Positions 1 through 7,388 of a stretch of 64,000 nucleotides of DNA are shown piece after piece. The notes beneath the pieces are model-generated. The model was not told the DNA's origin, searched no databases, and saw only the letters and a list, made by a program, of their open reading frames with translations. The DNA is taken from the NCBI RefSeq assembly GCF_022370635.2, contig NZ_CP092362.2, positions 4,526,001-4,590,000 of the forward strand. Direction: 5' to 3'. Origin of the DNA: Mycolicibacterium crocinum (GTDB lineage Bacteria; Actinomycetota; Actinomycetes; Mycobacteriales; Mycobacteriaceae). Position numbers and translations under genes: made by a program. Each line of letters begins with the position of its first letter. The stretch's first letter is position 1.

Positions 1-598
1 GCCGGACCACTATGTCTACGACCCGACGGACCCCGCCCCCAGCGTGGGCGGACACTCGTGTTGCGGCGCGAAGTCCGGCCCACAAGGGCCTTACGACCAA
101 ATACCGGTCGAGCAACGGTCCGATGTGCTGGTCTACACCAGCGATCCGTTGTCGAGCGACACCGAAGTGACCGGACCGACGACCGTCGACCTGTGGGCAT
201 CGTCCTCGGCCATCGACACCGACTTCACGGCGAAGCTGATCGTGGTCAAGCCCGACGGCGACGCGATCAACCTTAACAACGGCATACTGCGTACGTCGTT
301 CCGCGACTCGCTGTCCGACCCGAGCCCGGGCGTCCCCGAGCAACCCTACGAGTACCGCATCGCCATCTGGCCGACGAGTTACCTGTTCCGCAGGGGCGAT
401 CGGATCCGATTGGAAGTCTCCAGTAGCGACTACCCCCAGTTCGCGCCGAACCCGAACACCGGTGACAGGTTCGGGCAGAGCGCGGCGACGCTGCCCGCGA
501 CGCAGACGATCCTGCACGACGCAGCCCATCCGTCGGCCGTCGTGATTCCCGTGATCCCGGCCGGCGGCCCGGAGTCGGATCACGTCCCCCTGCGGTAG
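1..598 (+). CDS. CocE/NonD-family hydrolase, C-terminal part (5' truncated by window edge)
   Basis: The frame is open from base 2 and ends with TAG at 596-598, giving about 198 residues with no need for an internal start. The peptide begins with YVYDPTDPAPSVGG, the usual junction after the alpha/beta-hydrolase core of CocE/X-Pro dipeptidyl-peptidase enzymes. It then has the C-terminal jelly-roll domain, with segments like DVLVYTSDPL, TDFTAKLIVV and IRLEVSSSDYPQFAPNPNTG. The family hydrolyses esters or acyl-prolyl bonds. The catalytic triad would lie upstream and is not visible, so the substrate is unknown. The domain call is secure. Confidence 0.88.
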   Translation, partial: PDHYVYDPTDPAPSVGGHSCCGAKSGPQGPYDQIPVEQRSDVLVYTSDPLSSDTEVTGPTTVDLWASSSAIDTDFTAKLIVVKPDGDAINLNNGILRTSFRDSLSDPSPGVPEQPYEYRIAIWPTSYLFRRGDRIRLEVSSSDYPQFAPNPNTGDRFGQSAATLPATQTILHDAAHPSAVVIPVIPAGGPESDHVPLR

Positions 599-606
599 AG
601 GCGTGA

Positions 607-789
607 TCAGCGGTCCAGTAGCTCCCGATCACTCGTGGACGCGGTGTCGGCGTCATCCCACGACGCCTCGCGCCCGACGAGATCGGCGACTACCGAATCC
701 AATCCCATCACGACGGCGCTGATCAACAGGCACCCAATAAGCCAGGTGTCCGGCGGGATCGCCTTTGCAAGTCCGAGCAGAGCTTCCAT
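607..789 (-). CDS. Small predicted membrane protein, 60 aa, unknown function
   Basis: The ATG at 787-789 opens a 60-residue frame starting MEALLGLAKAIPPDTW. It has one hydrophobic stretch (roughly residues 15-35, LIGCLLISAVVMGLDSVVADL) and a charged tail ending DRELLDR. A longer frame reaches a start at 834, but its extra residues look non-coding. A GGAA stands about six bases before the ATG. It lies convergent to and eight bases from the hydrolase end. I do not recognise a family. The call rests on a plausible helix and amino-acid composition only. Confidence 0.4.
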   Translation of the reverse strand: MEALLGLAKAIPPDTWLIGCLLISAVVMGLDSVVADLVGREASWDDADTASTSDRELLDR

Positions 790-1322
790 CGCGGGTTCCG
801 TTCTGACGTCCGTTGGGTCCCGCTCCCCCGACAAGCCCCAGCATGCATTCGATAGTTGAAAAGTCAGTTAATACTTGCACCTTAGCCAATCAAGATCACG
901 GTACGCCACGCCGGACAGCAAGTTGGTGCCGCTGGGACATCTGGGGTGATCGTGCACGCCGACGAATATCACAGTCGGGCATCGCTTTCCGATGGCGATG
1001 AATTCATATCCCGCCCACCGGATGTGCCGCCGGAGTTTCGTGAAGCATTGCTCTCTAGCGCGATATGCGCACGCTGTTTCCTGTTCAGCAAATCAAACCC
1101 GCGACCGCGGGCAACCGTCGCGTTCGCCTCTGAAGACGGCCGGCGCGCGAAAGGAGCGCGCTCGTCGTCGTGGGCTGCGAGTTAGCGCGCGCTATTGAGC
1201 TGGAAGACAGGGCTTTTCGAACAGAAATTGCGTCACTATCGGGACGCGGAAGTTGGTGTTCATTGCCTGACCGGCGAGGGGGCGCAGCAACCTATGGGGC
1301 CACACCCGTGGCGAACGTCAGA
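790..1322. other. Intergenic stretch with no supported gene
   Basis: About 530 bases of lower GC than the surroundings. A plus-strand frame at 946-1185 (79 residues, containing PPDVPPEFREALLSSAICARCF) has faintly protein-like composition, but it has no ribosome binding site, and other frames of similar length overlap it. I cannot support a gene here. The stretch may be decayed coding DNA, which would fit the accessory character of 1-4490. Confidence 0.5.
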
Positions 1323-1487
1323 TCAGCGCGTTTGCCGCGCCGCGTCGGCAGCTGCACCGATGAAGATGGCATAGGCGGCCGACATCGCGATTTGATCGAT
1401 CTTGTCGGAGTCACCGCCGAGCTCACGCACCTGGTCGGCGATCGCATAGCGGATCAGATCGACAGACGTCATCATGGGATCGCTCAC
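1323..1487 (-). CDS. Small conserved-looking protein, 54 aa, second gene of a two-gene micro-operon
   Basis: GTG at 1485-1487 opens 54 codons ending in TGA at 1323-1325. The peptide starts MSDPMMTSVDLIRYAIADQV and ends AYAIFIGAAADAARQTR, a compact, probably helical protein. A GGAGAA motif stands five bases before the GTG. The start overlaps the stop of the upstream 41-aa gene in the GTGA arrangement, which predicts translational coupling. An alternative ATG lies four codons in. I know no family for it; the function is open. The binding site, overlap and composition make it more convincing than the opposing plus-strand frame at 1170-1646. Confidence 0.6.
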   Translation of the reverse strand: MSDPMMTSVDLIRYAIADQVRELGGDSDKIDQIAMSAAYAIFIGAAADAARQTR

Positions 1488-1609
1488 CGGTTCTCCACTC
1501 TGGGTGCCAATTCTTTCTCGGCCGTCAGGCAGAGCCGCAGTGCCGCCGCCGCGAAGAGAACGACATGGACGACTTTGCCCAACGCGATCACCGTAGCTCC
1601 GATCTTCAT
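1484..1609 (-). CDS. Small hydrophobic protein, 41 aa, first gene of a two-gene micro-operon
   Basis: ATG at 1607-1609 opens 41 codons ending TGA at 1484-1486. The peptide starts MKIGATVIALGKVVHVVLF and has a hydrophobic segment over residues 3-28, then a charged end, so it is probably a single-pass membrane peptide. An AGG lies about eight bases before the ATG, which is weak. The last codon overlaps the start of the 54-aa gene by four bases. Such a pair could encode a membrane peptide and a partner, but nothing in the sequence shows a toxin/antitoxin or any other function. Confidence 0.5.
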   Translation of the reverse strand: MKIGATVIALGKVVHVVLFAAAALRLCLTAEKELAPRVENR

Positions 1610-2135
1610 CAAGTACCTGAGACCGAGCTTAGAGTTCAAAAGTTAGGTGGGCTAGCAGATTTGCAGAGCCGTAACAGTGAGATCGTGCGAGCAGGTCAGA
1701 GCTTGTAACCCGAGTCACGGTGACCAGCAGGAGACGGCACCGCGACGAAACTGTTGCCAAGGGAGCGGCTCTCGGTCACGTAGCAAGTAGAACGCACGAC
1801 GGCTCCTACGCGCAGGTCTGAAGCCGGGTTCTCAATCCACCGCCTCAACCCAGAGCCTGACGGGCCTGTGCTTGGCCGGGCCGAGTTTGTCGACCGGCGG
1901 GGAATTTCGGCCCCATCCGAAACGCTCGGCACCGCGGCACGTTCATATCAGTCGCCGGATAAAGGGCAACAGCGCCTGTCGGTTGCTAATCATCGGGAAG
2001 GCGACTGCATTACCCGGCGTGACTCGATTTAACGCAACCGTGCGCTCAATGAGCTGTGGAGACCCCACGGTGGCTTTAGAATGCCCGCTCAAGGGCTTCG
2101 GCCGCTAAACCGTCGGACGTCGTCGAAGGATTCGA
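1610..2135. other. Intergenic stretch with one doubtful ORF remnant
   Basis: On the minus strand 1696-1932 there is a 78-residue frame whose last half, RVGAVVRSTCYVTESRSLGN followed by SFVAVPSPAGHRDSGYKL and a stop, reads like the end of a real protein. The first half is low-complexity and there is no ribosome binding site. It may be the tail of a decayed gene. The rest of the interval, including the 200 bases before the membrane protein at 2136, shows nothing I can name. Confidence 0.35.
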
Positions 2136-3137
2136 ATGAGCCTTTTCAAATCTGCCGTCGCTGTGGACGGCAGCTGTCTGACTCTACCGATTCCGTGGAG
2201 TGTTATAGACGTTTCCGCGTCTATGACAGGGCTTGCCGGCCTTCTCGCGGGATTCATGATCAGCGCGCTCACGACACTCTTGTCCATGAAACGTGACAGT
2301 ACCGCGCTTTTTCTATTCGGCGTTAAGCACGCCACCGTCTTGCTAGCGGTGGGAATTATTATTCTGGGCCTCGACGCATATCTTTTTGGATCCACTGCCG
2401 CAACGCGACCGGCACAGATCGACGGCGCGTGGCCTGAGGCTCATTCGGTGTGCCAACGCGCGTGGATCGGGTTCATGCCGGCTACCGGCTTGCTTACCAT
2501 GGGAGCAGTGGTGCTTGTAGCCGGCTTGTCTTGGATCGTCGTTTGCCATGGTGAGCCAAAGGAAATTCACTGGCTGGCAACATTTTCAAATTATGCGATG
2601 GCGCTCGTGGCGGTGGGGTCGCTAGCTTTACTCACGTATGGTGCAGGCGCATTCACCGCCACAATGCACGACTACAACAAAGCTCCCGAAGGCTGGCGGT
2701 ATCCGACCCAGGCGCTGATCGTGATCTATTTTTTGATAAACCTCGGCTACTACATATACAAGATGGTTGCGGTCAACATTTTTCTGCCGAGGAAGAGTCG
2801 CGCAAAGTCATCTGACACGACTACACCAAACCCGCCGCCTACGGCAGTCGACTACGATCCAGACGATTGCGTTCGCGCTAAAGTAGGTCAGGCAGCGATA
2901 GCTGTCACCGTTTACCTCACGGTGGCGATGGCGTTCACGCTGTTTACCGCATTGCGTCCCCGGGACGACGGCGCAGTCGAGTGGGACTATATCGGTTACT
3001 GGGGTGGAGTATTCCTGTGTGCCATCGCCCCGGGAATCATTTTCTGGCTCGTTGTACGAGCAACACCCGGAATGAATGAGGAGCACGCCTTGACTCCGGT
3101 CCACTCCTCCCCGGCCACTGCCGACGAGCACGGTTGA
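2136..3137 (+). CDS. Predicted seven-helix integral membrane protein, unknown function
   Basis: 333 codons from an ATG (MSLFKSAVAVDG) to TGA. Hydrophobic segments lie at about residues 24-48, 58-85, 108-136, 144-172, 190-215, 250-274 and 287-310. A hydrophilic Pro/Asp-rich loop (about 217-249) and a short charged tail flank the last pair. There is no signal sequence or recognisable enzymatic motif. Codon use is clearly less GC-biased than in the core genes downstream (many AT-ending codons), which points to recent acquisition. It stands alone, next to IS debris and a tRNA. A plain hypothetical membrane protein is the most that can be said. Confidence 0.7.
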   Translation: MSLFKSAVAVDGSCLTLPIPWSVIDVSASMTGLAGLLAGFMISALTTLLSMKRDSTALFLFGVKHATVLLAVGIIILGLDAYLFGSTAATRPAQIDGAWPEAHSVCQRAWIGFMPATGLLTMGAVVLVAGLSWIVVCHGEPKEIHWLATFSNYAMALVAVGSLALLTYGAGAFTATMHDYNKAPEGWRYPTQALIVIYFLINLGYYIYKMVAVNIFLPRKSRAKSSDTTTPNPPPTAVDYDPDDCVRAKVGQAAIAVTVYLTVAMAFTLFTALRPRDDGAVEWDYIGYWGGVFLCAIAPGIIFWLVVRATPGMNEEHALTPVHSSPATADEHG

Positions 3138-3180
3138 TGAGTCGTCCGCGAGTATCCGGCGAGTCGGACCTCACGACATC

Positions 3181-3194
3181 TGTGCGGGCGGGGG
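3181..3194 (+). repeat. 14-bp direct repeat of the tRNA-Leu 3' end, left copy
   Basis: The 14 bases tgtgcgggcggggg occur here and again at 3576-3589, where they form the acceptor/T-stem end of tRNA-Leu. The pair brackets the IS481-like remnant. Duplicated tRNA 3' ends are the usual trace of site-specific integration, but the repeat is short and G-rich, so chance or local duplication is possible. Confidence 0.4.
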
Positions 3195-3199
3195 TGTGT

Positions 3200-3244
3200 G
3201 AGTTCACGACATAGGTGACAGATGAGTCGCGACATGGGTGACAC
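3200..3244 (+). repeat. Two extra tandem copies of an IS481-like terminal repeat
   Basis: The segments at 3200-3222 and 3221-3244 (ending cataggtgacag and catgggtgacac) both resemble the left terminal repeat at 3258-3282, which ends cataggtgacag. The three copies are spaced about 20-36 bases apart. They suggest repeated insertion or terminal duplication of related elements at one spot. Confidence 0.55.
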
Positions 3245-3257
3245 TACGAACGACCGC

Positions 3258-3572
3258 TGATGAGTCGCGTCATAGGTGACAGTCACGGGCTATGTCCAAA
3301 GCCCGCGTCGTGGTCCTCGAAGTCGTCTCCGGAAACCTGTCAGTGACCGCTGCAGGCCGACAGTAGGGGCTCTCGCGGCAACACGTCTATCGGCTCACGC
3401 CGCCACCCCGGTTCTCATCCTGGTCACCACGACCATCGTCACCGTCGTCAGCAAACCAGCCACCAACTCATCGCCAGCCACACCATCGACCCCACCCGAA
3501 ATACTGGCGCAACCAACAGAAAAGCCCCGGCCAAGTGCCGGGGCGATCTGTAACCGATGACTCGACTCATCA
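3258..3572 (+). mobile_element. IS481-like insertion sequence remnant, internally deleted
   Basis: Imperfect 25-bp inverted ends match at 22 positions: 3258-3282 on the left and 3548-3572 on the right. From ATG 3292 the reading starts MSKARVVVLEVVSGNLSVTA, the usual N-terminus of mycobacterial IS481-family transposases. It meets a TAG where the family has a Tyr codon (before GLSRQHVYRL). About 25 codons on, the sequence jumps to a C-terminal-like tail (HQLIASHTIDPTR) that ends TAA at 3551. Most of the catalytic core is missing, so the copy is dead. It ends six bases from tRNA-Leu. Confidence 0.72.
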
Positions 3573-3577
3573 CATTG

Positions 3578-3661
3578 TGCGGGCGGGGGGACTCGAACCC
3601 CCATGCTCTTTCGAGCAATGGCACCTAAAGCCATCGCGTAAACCAATTCCGCCACGCCCGC
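3578..3661 (-). tRNA. tRNA-Leu (anticodon UAG)
   Basis: The minus strand folds as a class II tRNA of 84 bases. The acceptor stem GCGGGCG pairs with CGCCCGC and the discriminator is A. The anticodon stem ATGGC/GCCAT encloses the loop TTTAGGT with anticodon TAG. There is a long variable arm (TGCTCGAAAGAGCA) and a T-arm containing GGTTCGAGTCC. CCA is not encoded. It reads CUA and other CUN leucine codons. Its 3' end is next to the IS remnant and shares a 14-bp repeat with 3181-3194. Confidence 0.95.
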
Positions 3662-3785
3662 AGGAGACGCCGAGTTTACCGCGAGCCCCGTCTCGAAATC
3701 TGTCGGTGTGCATGTCTAGCTTCGAACGTGAAGCAGAAAGGCCGGACAGATTCGCACCTCTGAAGAGTTCGCGAACGTACGGCGG

Positions 3786-4490
3786 TTGATTGCAGCAGGT
3801 ATCAACGACTGCGAAATATCTCGTCGGACGGGCGTTCCCCGACCGACGGTCAGAGACTGGCGCTGCCGACCGCCGGCGAAGATGTGCCGCCCGACAGCCG
3901 ACGCCCCCTGCGGGACCGTGCACGACTTCGATGCTCTACCCGTGAAGGACTACTGCTATCTCCTCGGCCTATACCTAGGCGACGGCTGTATTTCGAAAAT
4001 GAATCGGGTATGGAAGCTCAGAATCTCGTTGGACAAGAAGTATCCCGGCATCATCGACAGCTGCCGTGCAGCCATCGACGCTGTGATGCCCAGACAACAC
4101 GCGTCAGTTGATTGGCAACCGCAAGGATGTGCAGTCGTCGGCCTCTACTCCAAACACTGGCCGTGCCTCTTCCCACAACACGGTCCCGGGCTCAAGCACC
4201 GCAGGCCCATCAAGCTCGAGCCGTGGCAACTACAGCTCGTCGAGCAAGCCACTGAAGACTTCGTCCGAGGCCTGATCCACAGCGACGGATGCCGGGTCAT
4301 TGCCAACGACCGTGGCGTCACAAGCATCCGGTACCACTTCACGAACCACTCCGAGGACATCCTCGGCTTGTTCACCGACGCCCTCGATAGGCTCAACATC
4401 CCCTGGACGCGATCGACCAAATACGTCGTCTCCATCTACCGCAAGGCGGCCACCGCGCGCCTCGACGAATTCATCGGACCCAAGTGCTGA
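3786..4490 (+). CDS. HTH plus LAGLIDADG-type homing endonuclease-like protein
   Basis: 234 codons from TTG 3786. A homeodomain-like helix-turn-helix occupies residues 6-26 (NDCEISRRTGVPRPTVRDW). Two LAGLIDADG-like motifs follow: LLGLYLGDG at 59-67 and FVRGLIHSDG at 159-168, each ending in the Gly-Asp-Gly or Ser-Asp-Gly that carries the metal-binding acid in the family. Such stand-alone proteins are frequent in actinobacteria near tRNA genes. The open frame continues upstream to 3732 with HTH-like residues (EEFANVRRLIAAG) but without a good start, so the true N-terminus may be longer or the gene may have lost its start. DNA cleavage is not shown. Confidence 0.68.
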   Translation: MIAAGINDCEISRRTGVPRPTVRDWRCRPPAKMCRPTADAPCGTVHDFDALPVKDYCYLLGLYLGDGCISKMNRVWKLRISLDKKYPGIIDSCRAAIDAVMPRQHASVDWQPQGCAVVGLYSKHWPCLFPQHGPGLKHRRPIKLEPWQLQLVEQATEDFVRGLIHSDGCRVIANDRGVTSIRYHFTNHSEDILGLFTDALDRLNIPWTRSTKYVVSIYRKAATARLDEFIGPKC

Positions 4491-4539
4491 GCATCACTCA
4501 CCGGTGAACCCATAACCGCTGGCAGGGTACCGTCGTGGT

Positions 4540-4935
4540 GTGTCCACGACCCGCCGTCGTCGCTTCGCGCTGATCCTTTTGGTGATCATCGCTGCGTGCG
4601 GCTGCCTGGCGCTGGGCTGGTGGCAGTGGAGCAGGTTCGAGTCGACGTCGGGCACCTTCCAGAACCTGGGCTACGCCTTGCAATGGCCGATGTTCGCCGG
4701 CTTCTGCGTGTACGCCTACCGCAAGTTCATCCGTTACGAAGAAGACGGCGCACCCGAATTACCGGCGGACGCCGACTCGATCACCGAAATCCCCGCCGGA
4801 CTGCTGCCCCAAAGGCCTACGGCCCAAGCCACGTCCGATGAGACCGACCCCGCAATGCGTGACTACAACGCCTACCTCGCCGAGCTGGCCGCGGCCGATA
4901 AGGCCACCGAAGATCAGAATAGGACCACCGCATGA
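4540..4935 (+). CDS. lprD: LprD-like membrane/lipoprotein (Rv1343c homologue)
   Basis: 131 codons from GTG. A Lys/Arg-rich start (MSTTRRRR) leads into a hydrophobic segment, residues 9-27, with IIAACGC, a possible lipobox with Cys at 20 or 22. A second hydrophobic stretch lies around 42-60 (GYALQWPMFAGFCVYAYRKF). The tail is acidic and soluble. Length and sequence match mycobacterial LprD. The stop overlaps the next start in the ATGA form, so it is coupled to the DUF3817 gene, as in the Rv1343c-Rv1342c pair. Whether it is really lipidated or simply a two-helix membrane protein is not certain. Confidence 0.85.
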   Translation: MSTTRRRRFALILLVIIAACGCLALGWWQWSRFESTSGTFQNLGYALQWPMFAGFCVYAYRKFIRYEEDGAPELPADADSITEIPAGLLPQRPTAQATSDETDPAMRDYNAYLAELAAADKATEDQNRTTA

Positions 4936-5285
4936 CCGCACCCGAGTCGCCGGAAGCCTCCACCGGCGTCCCGAACGAGACGATCCGCAAAGCCCTCAAC
5001 GGCTACCGGCTGATGGCCTGGACGACGGGCATCTGGCTGATCGCGCTGTGCTACGAGATGGTGGTCAAGTACATCGTCAAGGTGGACGACCCGCCGACGT
5101 GGATCGGCGTGGTGCATGGCTGGGTCTACTTCATCTACCTGCTCTTCACCGCCAACCTCGCGGTGAAGGTGCGCTGGCCCATCGCCAAGACCATCGGGGT
5201 TCTGCTGGCCGGCACCATCCCGCTGCTGGGCATCATCGTCGAGCAGGTGCAGACCCGGGACCTGAAGACCCGCTTCAACCTTTGA
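4932..5285 (+). CDS. DUF3817 integral membrane protein (Rv1342c homologue)
   Basis: 117 codons. Three hydrophobic segments lie at about residues 29-48, 60-79 and 85-104, the DUF3817 layout, with the conserved VHGWVYFIYLLF region. It starts inside the stop of lprD and runs convergently into the MFS gene, overlapping its end by 11 bases. The function is unknown. A second DUF3817 gene lies at 26353-26727. Confidence 0.88.
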   Translation: MTAPESPEASTGVPNETIRKALNGYRLMAWTTGIWLIALCYEMVVKYIVKVDDPPTWIGVVHGWVYFIYLLFTANLAVKVRWPIAKTIGVLLAGTIPLLGIIVEQVQTRDLKTRFNL

Positions 5286-6732
5286 TCAGCGGGTCGTCGG
5301 AGAGCGCGAGCTCTTCCGGCGACCAATCCTCCGCCGCGGTATCGACCGCGGCGGGCAACGTCAGGGCGATCACGGCCGCCAGCGCCGCCACCCCCGCGGA
5401 GATGAGCAAGGCGATCCGAAGCCCCTGCAGCGATGGCACGGTATGGCCGGCGTAGGTGACGGTCATCGTCGCGAGTACGACACCGATGACCGCGCTGGAT
5501 ATCGAGGTGCCCAACGACCTGGCGAGCGCGTTGATTCCGTTGGCGGCCGCCGTCTCCGAGATGGGCACCGCCGCGTTGATGAGCGCGGGCAACGACGAAT
5601 ACGCGAAACCCACGCCGAGGCTGATCGCGATGTTGACCACCATCACCGCTGCCGGACTGCCGAGCAACCAGACCGCGCCCAGGTAGGCCGCGGCGATGAT
5701 CGCCGCACCGCAGACCAAGGTGAACTTGGCGCCGCGGCGGCCGGCCAACCGGGCCGCAAGCGGGGAGGCGACCATCATCGCCAGCCCGCCGGGCGCCATC
5801 CACAGACCCGCCTGCAACATCGACTGTCCCAAGCCGTATCCGGTGCCGCGGGGCAGTTCGAGCACCTGCGGCGCGACCAGGGACAGCGCGAACATCGAGA
5901 AGCACACCAAGATCGCCGCGATGTTGGTGGTCAACACCGGACGGCGCAGCGTCGTTCGCAGATCGACCATCGGCGCCGTGGTCCGGAACTGCCACCGGGC
6001 GAACACGGCGAACACCACGACCGAGACGACGAACAGCGACAGCGTCGTCGAACTCGTCCACCCCCACGTCGACCCTTTTGAGATCGGCAGCAGCAGCGTG
6101 ACCAACCCGGTGGTCAGCAGAACGAAGCCCAGCGGGTCGAACCGGTCGGCCGAGGTGGCCGGAATGTTGGGCACCAGGAAATAGAACATCAGCATCGCGA
6201 CGATGCCGAGAACGCTTGCGCCCCAAAACAATGTGTGCCAATCAGCCTTTTGGGCGATCACCGCCGACAGCGGCAGACCCAGCGCGCCACCGACGCCCAG
6301 TGACGAACTGATCAATCCCATCGCGGAGCCGACCCGGTCGGCCGGAATCGCGGCTCGTAGCACGCTGATCGACAGCGGGATGATCGGAATGCCGAAGCCC
6401 TGCAGCCCGCGCCCCACGATGAACGGCAGCAGCGAGCTGGTCATCGCGGCGATCAACGATCCGACCGTCAGCGTCGCCGCACAGACCATCAGCATCGGTT
6501 TGGGCCCGTACATGTCGCCGAGGCGGCCGAACACCGGAGTAGTGACCGCGGCGGTCAGCAGGGTCACCGTGATCGCCCACGACGCGTTGTCCGGGCTGGT
6601 ATGCAGCAGCATCGGAAGCTCGGGAATCAGCGGGATCATCAGCGTCTGCATGAGCGACACACTGATTCCGGCAGCCGCCAAGACGGCGATCAGAACCCCG
6701 GGGTGCCCCACCCGGACCGAGTGACGACCCAT
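5275..6732 (-). CDS. MFS drug-efflux type transporter, DHA2-like (14 TM)
   Basis: 485 codons. Hydrophobic segments run through the whole protein, consistent with 14 helices. The MFS motif A region reads GRLGDMYGPKPML (loop 2-3) and the motif C region contains LGVGGALGLPLSAV. The central cytoplasmic linker lies near residues 185-200. The family exports drugs or metabolites in exchange for protons through the inner membrane; the substrate cannot be read from sequence. It starts 48 bases past the rdgB stop on the same strand, so it may be read through from that operon. Confidence 0.9.
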   Translation of the reverse strand: MGRHSVRVGHPGVLIAVLAAAGISVSLMQTLMIPLIPELPMLLHTSPDNASWAITVTLLTAAVTTPVFGRLGDMYGPKPMLMVCAATLTVGSLIAAMTSSLLPFIVGRGLQGFGIPIIPLSISVLRAAIPADRVGSAMGLISSSLGVGGALGLPLSAVIAQKADWHTLFWGASVLGIVAMLMFYFLVPNIPATSADRFDPLGFVLLTTGLVTLLLPISKGSTWGWTSSTTLSLFVVSVVVFAVFARWQFRTTAPMVDLRTTLRRPVLTTNIAAILVCFSMFALSLVAPQVLELPRGTGYGLGQSMLQAGLWMAPGGLAMMVASPLAARLAGRRGAKFTLVCGAAIIAAAYLGAVWLLGSPAAVMVVNIAISLGVGFAYSSLPALINAAVPISETAAANGINALARSLGTSISSAVIGVVLATMTVTYAGHTVPSLQGLRIALLISAGVAALAAVIALTLPAAVDTAAEDWSPEELALSDDPLIKG

Positions 6733-6780
6733 CCGGGCATCATGACACAGTTAGATGCGCTAGAAAAACGCCGCTCTCGC

Positions 6781-7380
6781 TCAGCCGACCAACGCGCGCA
6801 GCGCCGGAACGAGCAGCGCCAGGGCGCGACCACGATGCGATGCCGCGTCCTTTTCGGCGGGGGTGAGCTCCGCGGCGCTGCGGGTCTCCCCCTCGGGAAT
6901 GAACAGCGGGTCGTACCCGAAGCCACCCGCGCCGCGCGGTTCTCGCGCGATCGCCCCGGGCCACTCGCCGCGTACCACCGCACTGTCCGCGTCGCCGGGA
7001 CCCCAGACCAGTGCGCAGGCTGACACGAACGCCGCGGCGCGCCGCTCGTCGGGTACATCGCGCAGCTGGGCCAGCAGCAGCGCATTGTTGGCGCCGTCCT
7101 CGCCGTGCGTGCCGGCCCACCGCGCCGAGAGCACACCCGGCATCCCGTTGAGCGCGGCGACCTCGATGCCGGAGTCGTCGGCGACCGTCGGTAAGCCGGT
7201 GGCGGCGTAGCCATCTCGCGCCTTGGCCACCGCGTTCTCTTCGAAGGTGGCGCCGGTTTCGGGTGCCTCGTCGAAGGGCGGCACGTCGTCGAGCGACACC
7301 AGGGTCAGTCCGGACAGCCCGGCAGCGTCGAGCACCCGCCGCAATTCGGCCAGCTTCTTGGCGTTGCGGCTGGCGACCAA
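6781..7380 (-). CDS. rdgB: Non-canonical purine NTP pyrophosphatase (RdgB/HAM1)
   Basis: Hydrolyses dITP, XTP and ITP to monophosphates, keeping deaminated purines out of DNA and RNA. With the TTG start at 7378-7380 the protein has 199 residues, the family size. It shows SRNAKKLAELRRVL at the N-terminus (nucleotide loop), FEENA at 46-50, ADDSG at 67-71 (metal and base binding), GYDPLF and SHRGRAL near the end. The open frame runs on to 7692, but that extension overlaps rph and is not family-like. A CTG at 7390-7392 overlapping the rph stop as CTGA is a second candidate start (203 aa, LTQLLVASRN). Order after rph matches Rv1340-Rv1341. Confidence 0.95.
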   Translation of the reverse strand: MVASRNAKKLAELRRVLDAAGLSGLTLVSLDDVPPFDEAPETGATFEENAVAKARDGYAATGLPTVADDSGIEVAALNGMPGVLSARWAGTHGEDGANNALLLAQLRDVPDERRAAAFVSACALVWGPGDADSAVVRGEWPGAIAREPRGAGGFGYDPLFIPEGETRSAAELTPAEKDAASHRGRALALLVPALRALVG

Positions 7381-7388
7381 TAGTTGTG

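Noticed and set aside
1170..1646. Plus-strand 158-aa frame
   Set aside because: It lies antisense to the two small genes at 1323-1609, has no binding site and its composition (Arg-rich, Ser-rich) is that of a shadow frame.
3276..3560. 94-aa plus-strand ORF and its 86-aa antisense partner
   Set aside because: They are read across the decayed IS481-like element in the wrong frame; the family-like residues are in other phases separated by a stop and a deletion.
5135..6241. Long minus-strand frame overlapping the MFS gene
   Set aside because: Arg/Gly/His-rich translation typical of a high-GC shadow; the MFS frame in the same place has helices and motifs.
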